A stretch of DNA of 56,388 nt from an uncultured Lachnospiraceae bacterium (GCA_945919075.1 CAMEIX010000021.1:1-56388), one strand, 5' to 3'. Positions 15,525 through 23,294 are shown, counted from the first letter of the stretch. Numbers and translations are program-made. The notes: a model not told the origin generated them from the sequence alone.

Positions 15525-16169
15525 ATGGAGAATGTTTTATTGATTTCCGATGCAGCGAAAAAGGTGGATGTGGAGGCTCATGTACTCCGTTACTGGGAAG
15601 AAGAACTGGAACTTCCGATTAAGCGTAACGAGCTCGGACACCGGTACTATACAGAAGAAGATGTAAAGAGATTTCAGGAAGTAAAGGAATTAAAGGAGAG
15701 AGGATTACAATTGAAAGCCATCAGAATGATCTTAAAAAACGGACGCTTGAATCTGGTTAATGAGAAGGAGGAGAAGGGCAGTGAGGTGATACAGACAAAG
15801 CCGGCAGAAAATCCGGATATTATAGAAAATGCAGGAGGAAAAACTACAGGGATTCAGATCGTGGGAGGAGAAACTACCGGTATAGAAACTGCCTCCATGC
15901 ATACCGGCCTTCAGAATGATTCTAAGGATGCTAAGATGTTGAGACTACAGTGGCTGTTAAAGCAATTGTTCAAAGAAACCTTACAGGAGAACAATGAGAT
16001 GCTCTGCGTCGAAATGAAGGACGGTCTCATCAAGGAAATGGATTATCAGTTCAGGATGCAGGAAGAACGAGAGGAGGAACGTGCAAAAGAACGTCAGAAA
16101 CGGGATGAGGAGTACTATAAAAAGATAGACGAACTTCTGCGTAAAAAAAGAGGGCTGCCGAAAAAATAA
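15525..16169 (+). CDS. MerR-type helix-turn-helix regulator
   Basis: 214 residues. The N-terminal winged helix-turn-helix has LISDAAKKVDVEAHVLRYWE (about 6-25) and GHRYYTEEDVKRF, the MerR signature, followed by KERGLQLKAIRMIL. The rest is not a known effector domain: a Gly/Thr-rich linker with two GGxTTGI repeats (GGKTTGIQI, GGETTGIET), then a highly charged helix (EEREEERAKERQKRDEEYYK) likely to form a coiled coil. The start at 15525 has AAAGG at 9 nt; ATG 15516 is too close to it. No adjacent target gene is obvious; the neighbours are convergent. Confidence 0.8.
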   Translation: MENVLLISDAAKKVDVEAHVLRYWEEELELPIKRNELGHRYYTEEDVKRFQEVKELKERGLQLKAIRMILKNGRLNLVNEKEEKGSEVIQTKPAENPDIIENAGGKTTGIQIVGGETTGIETASMHTGLQNDSKDAKMLRLQWLLKQLFKETLQENNEMLCVEMKDGLIKEMDYQFRMQEEREEERAKERQKRDEEYYKKIDELLRKKRGLPKK

Positions 16170-16198
16170 GGTAATGAAGATTATCCGATAAAATCTAT

Positions 16199-16249
16199 AC
16201 AGCTGTCCGTGAAATTACAGACGTCCGTAAGACTTTACAGACGTCTGTA
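16199..16249. repeat. Cluster of GACGTCTGT-type palindromes between convergent genes
   Basis: A perfect 14-bp palindrome TACAGACGTCTGTA (16236-16249), a near-palindrome TTACAGACGTCCGTAA (16215-16230), and a weaker relative ending GTCCGT at 16205-16210. The first two can also pair with each other as a 10-bp hairpin stem. The block overlaps the last codons of the minus-strand aminotransferase gene. It could be a two-way terminator or a protein-binding array. Confidence 0.5.
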
Positions 16250-17398
16250 TGCATTTACTGATTTTTCAAAACGTGCTATTCCATCAAGTACGACGGATCT
16301 CGGACAGGCTACGTTCCAACGGATAAAATTGTCGCAGAAGGAACCGTACTGTCCGCCTTCCGAAAGATAAAGACCACTGTCCCCACGGATAAATTCGCAT
16401 AAATCCTTTTCTTTCCTGATGGCGCTGCAATCAAGCCATAAAAGATAGGTGGCTTCCCCTTTTGAAACCTTGATTTCCGGGAAATTTTCAGCCAGAAAAC
16501 CGGTCACCAGTTTTTTGTTTTCGGATACATAGGCACACATTTCTTTCAGCCAGTCTTCGCTCTCATTAAAGGCAGCAATGGTGGCATCCATGGCAAACGC
16601 ATTGGGCTCCGCCACTTCATCGGTATTTAAACCACGCCACATTTTATGGCGAAGAAGCTCATCCGGCACCATTACGGCAGCGGTCTGCAGACCGGCAATA
16701 TTGAATGCCTTGGTGGGAGAAATGCAGGTTACACTGATTTTCTTACAGGTTTCGGAAGCAGATGCAAAGGGGGTATAGGAATAACCGGGTTCCATGATGT
16801 CACAATGGATTTCATCGGATAAAACCGTGACATGATATCTGGTACACAAATCGCCCAGTCGGATTAAGGTTTCCCTGTCCCAGATTTGTCCGGAGGGATT
16901 CTGAGGATTACAGAGAATCATCAGGCTGGTCTGGGGGTCGGAGAGCTGCCTCTCTAACAGGGACCAGTCCATCCCATATCTTCCCTCTTTGAAAACAAGA
17001 GGATTTTCCAGAATGTTTCGGCCGTTATTGCGGATGGAATTGAAGAAGATATTGTAGCAGGGTGTCTGAACCAGTACATTTTCTGCCGGACAGGTCAGTT
17101 TTCTGACTGCGGTGGAAATGGCGGGCACCACGCCGGTAGTAAAGATTAACCAATCGGGGTCCATGACAAAGTTATGGCGGCGTTTCCACCAGTTTACATA
17201 GGACATAGCCCATTCATCCGGAATGACACTGTAACCAAAGATTCCGTTTTCAAGGCGGTTATGCAGTGCTTTACGAATGGGAGGAGCTGCCGTAAAGTCC
17301 ATATCGGCAACCCACATGGGAAGTTCTCCTGTTTTCACATCCCATTTTAAGGAATGGGTCCCGGTTCGGTCTGTTATTTCATCAAAAGAATAGTTCAT
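16235..17398 (-). CDS. MalY/PatB family PLP-dependent aminotransferase / C-S lyase
   Basis: Class I/II fold pyridoxal-phosphate enzyme, 387 residues, like PatB and MalY, which cleave cystathionine and related thioethers. Visible are the N-terminal TGTHSLKWD and MWVADMDF typical of the group, the cofactor-binding NPQNPSGQ, VLSDEIHCDI and the Schiff-base Lys in CISPTKAFNIAGLQ. It lies 3 nt after the DUF3737 gene on the same strand, so they are co-transcribed. Amino-acid sulfur metabolism or cysteine desulfhydration is likely; the exact substrate is not clear. Confidence 0.9.
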   Translation of the reverse strand: MNYSFDEITDRTGTHSLKWDVKTGELPMWVADMDFTAAPPIRKALHNRLENGIFGYSVIPDEWAMSYVNWWKRRHNFVMDPDWLIFTTGVVPAISTAVRKLTCPAENVLVQTPCYNIFFNSIRNNGRNILENPLVFKEGRYGMDWSLLERQLSDPQTSLMILCNPQNPSGQIWDRETLIRLGDLCTRYHVTVLSDEIHCDIMEPGYSYTPFASASETCKKISVTCISPTKAFNIAGLQTAAVMVPDELLRHKMWRGLNTDEVAEPNAFAMDATIAAFNESEDWLKEMCAYVSENKKLVTGFLAENFPEIKVSKGEATYLLWLDCSAIRKEKDLCEFIRGDSGLYLSEGGQYGSFCDNFIRWNVACPRSVVLDGIARFEKSVNAYRRL

Positions 17399-17401
17399 AC
17401 A

Positions 17402-18238
17402 TTACCTCTTTATTATTTCGGTTTTGGAAGGATCAATTTCCTCTTTCTGCAGAATCAGTTCATGGATATCCCTGCATGCAATTTTACCGCCTACAGGATT
17501 TATAACACTTTCGATTTCGCTGTCAATATCCGCATCCACAGTGGAATATTCAAAGGCCAGGGTGGTGTTTAACAGTTTGCAGTTTTCCATAACAACATGG
17601 TCCATATAGCACATTCCCTGCAAACTTTCAATGACACAGTTCACAAATTTAATATTCCCGGAGTTCCAGCCTAAGTATTCACCGTTTATATAGGAATCGT
17701 ATACCACCACATTTTCGCAGTTCCAGAAGGCATCTCTGGAAAGTAATTTGGCGTTGTGAACCTCTATATTTTTACACCCGTCAAAGCAATAATTCCCTGA
17801 AAGGCGGAAATTTTCAATTCTTAAATTTTCGCAGTTCATGCCAAAATAGTCTCCGTTTGCGGACACATCGTTTAGTTCCACGTTCTTGCAGTGCCAAAGC
17901 GTTTCCAAGGCGTGAGGGATATCCACCTTATGCAGTTTTAACCCATCGATACGGCGAAATCCCTTGGGAGCTTCGTATAAGGAATCGCTTATGGAAATGT
18001 TTTCTCCGTACCAGATGCCGGCTCTGGCCATTTCCAAAAAAGCAGAATCTTTTACTGTAATGTTTTTGCAATACCAGAAGGGATACTTCCACTGAAAAGA
18101 GGAATTCGTTACCCGGATATCCCGGCTTTCTTTCAACGGAGATTCTCCGTCTGCAAAAATACAGTAAGCTATATCTAAATCCTGACTATGAAACAGGGCG
18201 CGTTCCCCTGTTAAGCGTTGTTCTCTAATCTCGGACAT
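17402..18238 (-). CDS. DUF3737 family protein (beta-helix-like)
   Basis: 278 residues of the DUF3737 family, common in gut Firmicutes and Bacteroidetes. Repeating short units with regularly spaced aromatic and Asn residues (CKNITVKDSAF, CKNVELNDVS, CENLRIENFRLS, CKNIEVHNAKL, CENVVVYDSYI) are the pattern of a right-handed parallel beta-helix. No enzymatic motif is obvious and there is no signal peptide. The gene overlaps in operon style with the downstream MalY-type gene. Function unknown. Confidence 0.85.
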   Translation of the reverse strand: MSEIREQRLTGERALFHSQDLDIAYCIFADGESPLKESRDIRVTNSSFQWKYPFWYCKNITVKDSAFLEMARAGIWYGENISISDSLYEAPKGFRRIDGLKLHKVDIPHALETLWHCKNVELNDVSANGDYFGMNCENLRIENFRLSGNYCFDGCKNIEVHNAKLLSRDAFWNCENVVVYDSYINGEYLGWNSGNIKFVNCVIESLQGMCYMDHVVMENCKLLNTTLAFEYSTVDADIDSEIESVINPVGGKIACRDIHELILQKEEIDPSKTEIIKR

Positions 18239-18252
18239 ATTTTTCTCCTATC

Positions 18253-18281
18253 AAAAAACCACCCGAAAATCGAGTGGTTTT
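18253..18281 (-). terminator. Terminator of the pfl-ferredoxin region
   Basis: On the minus strand AAAACCACTCGATTTTCGGG-type hairpin arms (AAAACCACTCG with CGGGTGGTTTT) are followed by a T tract. It lies between the ferredoxin stop and the DUF3737 start. Confidence 0.85.
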
Positions 18282-18305
18282 GAATGTTCATATAATAAAA
18301 TATGA

Positions 18306-18476
18306 TTATTCCTCAGCGATTGCGCCTACGGGGCAGCAGCCTGCGCAAGAACCACAGCTGATGCAGGTATCTGCATCGATTTCCATTTTGCCGTCACCCA
18401 TGCTGATAGCACCAACGGGACACTGAGACTCGCATGCTCCACATGCAACACAAGTATCATTAATTGCGAATGCCAT
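18306..18476 (-). CDS. 56-residue 2[4Fe-4S] ferredoxin
   Basis: A small clostridial-type ferredoxin read directly from the minus strand: it begins MAFAINDTCVACGACESQCP and ends CPVGAIAEE. Two cluster motifs CVACGACESQCP (about 9-20) and CISCGSCAGCCP (about 38-49) supply eight Cys ligands; an extra Cys sits in the second motif. It carries low-potential electrons in the cytoplasm. The start has a perfect AAAGGAGG. It lies 85 nt after pflA on the same strand and ends at a terminator. It could supply electrons to the radical-SAM activase, whose flavodoxin or ferredoxin donor is otherwise not evident here; that is inference. Confidence 0.93.
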   Translation of the reverse strand: MAFAINDTCVACGACESQCPVGAISMGDGKMEIDADTCISCGSCAGCCPVGAIAEE

Positions 18477-18561
18477 ACTATAATCCTCCTTTTGTAACTA
18501 AGTGTAACTGTCATCAACAGTATTTTAATATAAAAACAGTAGAAATACAAGTAGTTTCCAT

Positions 18562-19314
18562 TTAAACTTGTTCGGCACGTCTTCTTTTTATGCCTTCCAA
18601 GATGACTTTTTTCTTTTCAATAACCGTGGTTTTATCCATGGCAGGAACGCCATGCAGTTTATAAGTCATACCGAGGGATTCGTATTTCTTCTCACCCATG
18701 GTATGGTAGGGCAGTACATCCAGAGCCTTCAGGTTTTTAAACTGTCCGATAAAATAACCTAATCTGTCCAGATAAACATCATCATCGGTAAGGCCGGGAA
18801 CTACCACATGCCGAATCCACATATCCACGTTCTTTTCATCCAGATATTTGCAGAAATCCAGAATGTTTTCATTGTGCTGACTGGTCAGTTCCAGGTGCTT
18901 CTCGGGATCAATGTGTTTGATGTCTAACATCACCAGATCGGTAACGGTCATCAGTTTATCAAATTTCTCTAAGAGAGGTGCATTGCTCCTGTTAAAGGCA
19001 ATACCGGAAGTGTCCAGACAGGTGTGAATATTCATTGATTTTGCCAAAGTAAACAGTTCTGTGACAAAATCAATCTGCATAAGAGGTTCTCCACCTGTGA
19101 CGGTGATACCGCCTCCTTTATAAAAACTTTCATTGCGCTTATATTGTTCGATAATTTCTTCGGGCTTCATCATCGTGCCGCCTGTCATTGCCCAGGTATC
19201 TGGATTATGGCAGTAAGCACAACGCATGGGACATCCCTGTACAAATACAACAAAGCGTACGCCGGGGCCGTCTACGGTTCCGAAACTTTCCAGTGAATGA
19301 ATTCTTCCTTCCAT
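18562..19314 (-). CDS. pflA: Pyruvate formate-lyase activating enzyme (radical SAM)
   Basis: 250 residues. Uses S-adenosylmethionine and a [4Fe-4S] cluster to install the glycyl radical on pyruvate formate-lyase. Visible are IHSLESFGTVDGPGVRFVVF at the N terminus, the cluster motif CPMRCAYCHNP (CxxxCxxC, about 29-39), GGGITVTGGEPL and LDIKH. It follows the free glycyl-radical domain gene, whose Gly54 should be its substrate, with a hairpin between them (19337-19368). Confidence 0.96.
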   Translation of the reverse strand: MEGRIHSLESFGTVDGPGVRFVVFVQGCPMRCAYCHNPDTWAMTGGTMMKPEEIIEQYKRNESFYKGGGITVTGGEPLMQIDFVTELFTLAKSMNIHTCLDTSGIAFNRSNAPLLEKFDKLMTVTDLVMLDIKHIDPEKHLELTSQHNENILDFCKYLDEKNVDMWIRHVVVPGLTDDDVYLDRLGYFIGQFKNLKALDVLPYHTMGEKKYESLGMTYKLHGVPAMDKTTVIEKKKVILEGIKRRRAEQV

Positions 19315-19336
19315 ACTTTAAGACCTTCCTTTATTG

Positions 19337-19368
19337 TAGAAAAGCCCCCGGTATCTGCCGGGAGCCTT
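19337..19368 (-). terminator. Hairpin terminator/attenuator between the glycyl-radical domain gene and pflA
   Basis: On the minus strand AGGCTCCCGG pairs with CCGGGGGCTT (two G-U pairs) around CAGATA-type loop bases and is followed by TTTTC. Partial termination here would keep the activase below its substrate, as is usual for PFL systems. Confidence 0.65.
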
Positions 19369-19394
19369 CTTTCGTAAAATCGTAACAAATCCGA

Positions 19395-19634
19395 TTAGAT
19401 TGCTTCATGGAATGTACGGGAAATAACATCAGCCTGCTGTTCCGGTGTTAACTTGATGAAGTTAACAGCGTATCCGGATACACGGATGGTAAGCTGAGGA
19501 TAGTTCTCGGGATGTTTCTGAGCATCTAATAAAGTGTCTCTGTTTAATACATTAACATTTAAGTGATGACCGCCCTTTGTTGCGTAGCCATCAAGTAAGT
19601 TTACTAAGTTGTTTACCTGCTGTTCGTTTGCCAT
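19395..19634 (-). CDS. Free-standing glycyl-radical domain of pyruvate formate-lyase
   Basis: 79 residues that correspond exactly to the last ~80 residues of a normal PFL. It begins [20 protein letters not shown], contains [16 protein letters not shown] with the radical-bearing Gly54, and ends [17 protein letters not shown]. It has its own ATG and AGGAGG ribosome binding site. The catalytic body encoded upstream (19888-21927) lacks this domain, so this protein probably docks on it in trans. E. coli GrcA (YfiD) is a known free glycyl-radical cofactor, but there it is a spare part for a complete PFL. Confidence 0.92.
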   Translation of the reverse strand: MANEQQVNNLVNLLDGYATKGGHHLNVNVLNRDTLLDAQKHPENYPQLTIRVSGYAVNFIKLTPEQQADVISRTFHEAI

Positions 19635-19651
19635 TTTTTTGTCCTCCTATA

Positions 19652-19864
19652 TTATTTATCATTACTATAATCATCAAGACCCTGATGGAGAGTGGGAACA
19701 CTACATGCAAGTGGTGTTCTGGAGCAATCGGAGCATCCCATTGTCTGAACGTCCTTTGTCTGCTTGCTCTCAGCATCAAAGTCAACATTTACATGTCCGA
19801 CACCTTTTTCCATTCCGGAATCCAGCATCTTTACTAAATCGTCAATCATTGAATTCTGATCCAT
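19652..19864 (-). CDS. 70-residue Cys-containing relative of the glycyl-radical domain, function unknown
   Basis: Lies between the PFL body and the glycyl-radical domain gene, with its own GGAAAGGCGG ribosome binding site. Residues 7-27 align without gaps to the glycyl-radical protein (IDDLVKMLDSGMEKG... against [15 protein letters not shown]..., sharing L10, V11, L14, D15, K20, G21, H24, N26, V27). From about residue 40 it diverges completely: the RVSGYAV loop is absent and instead there is GCSDCSRTPLACSVP with Cys 44, 47 and 54, then TLHQGLDDYSNDK. It cannot hold a glycyl radical. Possible roles are a placeholder subunit occupying the radical-domain site, a redox or metal switch, or a chaperone for the split enzyme. 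All are inference. Confidence 0.8.
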   Translation of the reverse strand: MDQNSMIDDLVKMLDSGMEKGVGHVNVDFDAESKQTKDVQTMGCSDCSRTPLACSVPTLHQGLDDYSNDK

Positions 19865-19887
19865 AGTGTTCCGCCTTTCCGGGAAAA

Positions 19888-21927
19888 TTATTTATTTAAG
19901 TCTAATTCCAGATCGCCGGAGAATACCTGATCTTCTTTACCAAGAGCACCGGGAATGATGGTGAAGGTATTAGAGATACCATCCTGTGCATCATTGAAAG
20001 GAAGTTTGGATACGGAAGATAAGGAAGCTACAGCACCATGGGTGTCACGTCCGTGCATAGGGTTAGCACCGGGAGCGAAAGGCTGTCCTTTTCTACGTCC
20101 ATCCGGAGTGTTACCGGTTGCCTTACCATAAGTAACGTTAGAAGTAATGGTAAGAATGGAAGTGGTAGGAATACCATTTCTGTAGGTATGATGTCTTCTG
20201 ATAGCGGTCATGAACTTATGAACAACTTCCTGTGCGATGGAGTCAACACGGTCGTCATCATTACCGTATTTCGGGAAGTCACCGGTTGTCTTGAAGTCTA
20301 CGATGATACCATCTTCGTCACGGATAGGCTCTACCTTCGCATATTTGATTGCGGATAAAGAGTCAGCCACGATGGAAAGACCTGCAACACCGGTAGCGAA
20401 ATAACGCTTAACGTCTCTGTCATGAAGAGCCATCTCTGCTCTTTCGTAGCAGTACTTGTCATGCATATAGTGGATGATGTTCAGAGTATTTACATAAACA
20501 TCTGCCTGCCATTCCAGCATATCGATGAATTTGTCCATTACATCATCATAATCCAGAACATCACCGGTTACAGGACGGTACTTAGGACCAACCTGCTTCT
20601 TGGTAACTTCATCCACACCACCGTTCAAAGCGTAAAGCAGACACTTAGCAACGTTTGCACGTGCGCCGAAGAACTGCATTTCTTTACCGATTACCATGGA
20701 GGATACACAGCATGCAATACCGTAGTCATCACCATGAGTTACTCTCATAAGGTCATCATTTTCATACTGGATGGAAGATGACTGGATGGACATCTTTGCA
20801 CAGTATTTCTTCCAATTCTCAGGAAGTCTGGTAGACCAGAGAACGGTAAGATTGGGTTCAGGAGAAGCACCTAAGTTGGTTAATGTATGAAGGTAACGGA
20901 AGCTCATCTTGGTAACAAGGGGACGTCCGTCAACACCAACACCGCCTAAGGATTCGGTTACCCATACAGGGTCACCTGCGAAAATCTGATTGTATTCAGG
21001 AGTACGTGCGAATTTAACGCAACGTAATTTCATGATGAAGTGGTCAACGAATTCCTGAATCTGTTCCTCGGTGAATACACCGTTCTTTAAGTCTCTCTGT
21101 GCATAGCAGTCAAGGAAGGTGGAAGTACGTCCGAGGGACATTGCAGCACCGTTCTGTTCCTTAACGGAGCAAAGGTATCCGAAATAAGTCCACTGGATTG
21201 CTTCCTGAACGTTTGCTGCAGGTTTGGAAATATCGCATCCGTAAGAAGCAGCCATTTCCTTCATCATCTTAAGAGCAACGATCTGCTCGGAAATTTCTTC
21301 ACGAAGACGGATGACATCATCAGTCATAACACGTCCGGTAGATTCCTTCTGCTCAAGCTTATCTTCGATCAGTCTGTCAATACCGTACAGAGCAACACGT
21401 CTGTAGTCACCGATGATACGTCCACGGCCGTATGCATCAGGAAGACCGGTAATGATGTGGGAAGAACGGCAAGCTCTCATCTCAGGGTTGTAAGCATCGA
21501 AACATCCTGCATTGTGGGTCTTTCTGTGGGTAGAGAAGAACTCACTGATTTCAGGATCTACTTCATAACCGTTGTCAGCACAAGCTTTTTCTGCCATTCT
21601 GATACCGCCGTAAGGCTGTAAAGAACGCTTGAAAGGCTTGTCAGTCTGGAAACCTACGATGGTTTCCTTGTCTTTGTCAAGGTATCCGGGACCATGAGAA
21701 GTAATGGTAGAAACAACCTTGGTGTCCATATCAAGAACGCCGCCGGCTTCTCTTTCCTTCTTCTGCAGGTCAAGTACCTGTGCCCATAAGTCTTTTGTGT
21801 TCTGTGTAGCAGGTGCTAAGAAGGACTCATCTCCGTCATAGGGAGTGTAGTTTCTCTGGATGAAATCACGTACGTTGATTTCTTTGTCCCATTTACCGGC
21901 TACAAATTCGTTCCATTCTGGTCTCAT
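19888..21927 (-). CDS. pflB: Pyruvate formate-lyase catalytic body lacking the glycyl-radical domain
   Basis: 679 residues. Converts pyruvate and CoA to acetyl-CoA and formate. It matches PFL from the N terminus ([20 protein letters not shown]) through the active-site Cys406-Cys407 pair in GIACCVSS to PNALGK-equivalent [12 protein letters not shown]. It then stops after LELDLNK, just before the position where other PFLs enter the LVxLLDGYF...RVSGYAV region. So the break is at a domain border. A good AGGAGG precedes the ATG, and the frame is intact, so this is not simple decay. The missing part is encoded separately at 19395-19634, with a related small protein between. The same transcript probably covers all three. 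Confidence 0.93.
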   Translation of the reverse strand: MRPEWNEFVAGKWDKEINVRDFIQRNYTPYDGDESFLAPATQNTKDLWAQVLDLQKKEREAGGVLDMDTKVVSTITSHGPGYLDKDKETIVGFQTDKPFKRSLQPYGGIRMAEKACADNGYEVDPEISEFFSTHRKTHNAGCFDAYNPEMRACRSSHIITGLPDAYGRGRIIGDYRRVALYGIDRLIEDKLEQKESTGRVMTDDVIRLREEISEQIVALKMMKEMAASYGCDISKPAANVQEAIQWTYFGYLCSVKEQNGAAMSLGRTSTFLDCYAQRDLKNGVFTEEQIQEFVDHFIMKLRCVKFARTPEYNQIFAGDPVWVTESLGGVGVDGRPLVTKMSFRYLHTLTNLGASPEPNLTVLWSTRLPENWKKYCAKMSIQSSSIQYENDDLMRVTHGDDYGIACCVSSMVIGKEMQFFGARANVAKCLLYALNGGVDEVTKKQVGPKYRPVTGDVLDYDDVMDKFIDMLEWQADVYVNTLNIIHYMHDKYCYERAEMALHDRDVKRYFATGVAGLSIVADSLSAIKYAKVEPIRDEDGIIVDFKTTGDFPKYGNDDDRVDSIAQEVVHKFMTAIRRHHTYRNGIPTTSILTITSNVTYGKATGNTPDGRRKGQPFAPGANPMHGRDTHGAVASLSSVSKLPFNDAQDGISNTFTIIPGALGKEDQVFSGDLELDLNK

Positions 21928-22001
21928 TTTGAAATGCCTCCTATTTTTTAATTGATTAGTAAAATTATGTGAAAAATAACACGTCTAATCTTTATGTCCT
22001 T

Positions 22002-22030
22002 ATTATATGAAAAACGTGTATACACGTCAA
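22002..22030 (-). promoter_or_regulatory. Promoter of the split pfl operon with an embedded palindromic operator
   Basis: On the minus strand -35 TTGACG (22030-22025) and -10 TATAAT (22007-22002) are 17 bp apart. The spacer and -35 edge hold a perfect 14-bp palindrome ACGTGTATACACGT (22014-22027). A repressor bound there would block RNA polymerase. Half-sites CGTGTAC (22039-22045) and ACACGT (about 21979-21984) flank it. The sequence does not match the Rex consensus I know, so the regulator is unassigned. Confidence 0.7.
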
Positions 22031-22080
22031 GCGAACTTCGTGTACTTTTTTGAGTACAATGCCTTAAAAACGGGTTTATC

Positions 22081-22109
22081 TTGTCAAAAATGGGGGAAAG
22101 TATTATACT
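22081..22109 (+). promoter_or_regulatory. Promoter of the DUF1858 gene
   Basis: TTGTCA (22081-22086) and TATACT (22104-22109) with a 17-bp spacer, divergent from the pfl promoter. Confidence 0.65.
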
Positions 22110-22152
22110 GATACCGAACAAAATTTTTGATATAGAAAAGGAGAACATAAAA

Positions 22153-22344
22153 ATGGAAAATATAACTAAGGACATGACAATCGGTGAAATCTTACGTACC
22201 GCTCCGGAAGTGGCACCCGTTCTTCTGGAAGCAGGAATGCATTGCCTGGGTTGTCCTTCCGCACAGGCAGAATCTTTAGAAGAAGCAGCCATGGTTCATG
22301 GTATGGACATCGATGCACTTATGGCAAAGATTGCCGCATTATAA
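22153..22344 (+). CDS. DUF1858 / redox-disulfide domain small protein
   Basis: 63 residues beginning [20 protein letters not shown]. It has the CLGC pair in [19 protein letters not shown], typical of the DUF1858 domain first noted next to hybrid cluster proteins. The two Cys could form a redox-active disulfide. The start at 22153 follows AAGGAG; an in-frame upstream codon at 22081 overlaps the promoter and is unlikely. It is divergent from the split pfl operon and ends at a strong hairpin. Confidence 0.85.
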   Translation: MENITKDMTIGEILRTAPEVAPVLLEAGMHCLGCPSAQAESLEEAAMVHGMDIDALMAKIAAL

Positions 22345-22379
22345 TGAGGGAATGACAATAGGTCATCAGATAAAGGAAA

Positions 22380-22407
22380 GGGGCTGTAACAGTTTGTTAC
22401 AGCCCCT
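22380..22407. terminator. Shared terminator between DUF1858 and mecA
   Basis: A perfect 12-bp stem GGGGCTGTAACA/TGTTACAGCCCC with a 3-nt loop. T-rich flanks are modest on both sides. It lies between convergent genes. Confidence 0.75.
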
Positions 22408-22422
22408 CATTCATTTACAGAT

Positions 22423-23190
22423 TTACAACCGGGAAAGGACATGCAATGCATCGTTCCGGATCATCAGGGTAAAATGTTCTTCCATATAACTTAAGCTTGC
22501 GGGCAGGCTCTTTTTGGGAGTACCGTACTCGGAAAGAACATTGCATATGCGGTTGAATTCCTTGGGCTTATCCGAGGTGCCGGATACAAGCAAAAGGAAA
22601 ATTCCTTCAGATTCATCTTTGTATAAGGAGTTCTTACCTTCGTAACTGTCCCCAATCTTAGCGGCAATATCGGTCACATTGTGAAGACTGGTGAATACAA
22701 ATATTCTGGTAAGTTCAGAAACTGGTTCAGATTCCTTGGCATTTATTTCTTTTTTATTGTTTTCTGCTGCGGTTTTGGCCTTCTCCATGCTCTCTAAGGC
22801 AGCTTTGCGGCCGGCATGCAGTTTTTTGAACAGATCAAGTACTTCATCCGTATCATCAAGGGCTTCTTCAAAATCACTATCCTCGTCTGCATCCTCATGG
22901 ATGGAGGGAGCAAACTTGGCAAAACGGGTATCGAGCTCTTCGGGATCCTCCACTTTGGTGATCACAAGAACGATACACTCGGGACTTAAAGGGATTGCTT
23001 CTATCATAAGAGGAATGTCTTCTGCTTCAAAACCGAATTCAAAAGAAGCCTGCTGCATCATCTCACGAAACAGGCTCTTGGCTTTCTCTGTGCCGTAAGC
23101 CAGTTCACTAATCTTAAGTTCGCGGTCCGCAAGATCTTCTTTGGTCAGCGTACAGCGAATCTGGTTTTCATTCACTTTTTCAATTTTCAT
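22423..23190 (-). CDS. mecA: Adaptor protein MecA
   Basis: 255 residues. Binds target proteins and hands them to the ClpC-ClpP protease; in Bacillus it controls competence. The N terminus MKIEKVNENQIRCTLTKEDL is the conserved target-binding domain. An acidic Ser/Asp/Glu-rich linker follows at about 95-115. The C-terminal ClpC-binding domain (LTRIFVFTSLHNV, LYKDESEGIFLLLV, YGTPKKSLPASLSYMEEH) is complete. It is a single-gene unit. Confidence 0.92.
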   Translation of the reverse strand: MKIEKVNENQIRCTLTKEDLADRELKISELAYGTEKAKSLFREMMQQASFEFGFEAEDIPLMIEAIPLSPECIVLVITKVEDPEELDTRFAKFAPSIHEDADEDSDFEEALDDTDEVLDLFKKLHAGRKAALESMEKAKTAAENNKKEINAKESEPVSELTRIFVFTSLHNVTDIAAKIGDSYEGKNSLYKDESEGIFLLLVSGTSDKPKEFNRICNVLSEYGTPKKSLPASLSYMEEHFTLMIRNDALHVLSRL

Positions 23191-23267
23191 GCTATCACAT
23201 CCTTACTGTTAAGATATGCACAATTCTCTGTGGGTGACTGAAACTCCTGAAATCTGGTTAAATGTAT

Positions 23268-23294
23268 ATTATACTTTTCCAGTTATTTCGTCAA
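23268..23294 (-). promoter_or_regulatory. Probable promoter of mecA
   Basis: On the minus strand TTGACG (23294-23289) is followed 15 bp later by TATAAT (23273-23268), or 17 bp later by TAATAT. Confidence 0.5.

Noticed and set aside
19395..21927. Split PFL explained as a single frameshifted pseudogene.
   Set aside because: The three parts are separated by real intergenic gaps with ribosome binding sites, the middle part is a diverged duplicate rather than a missing segment, and each frame is intact.
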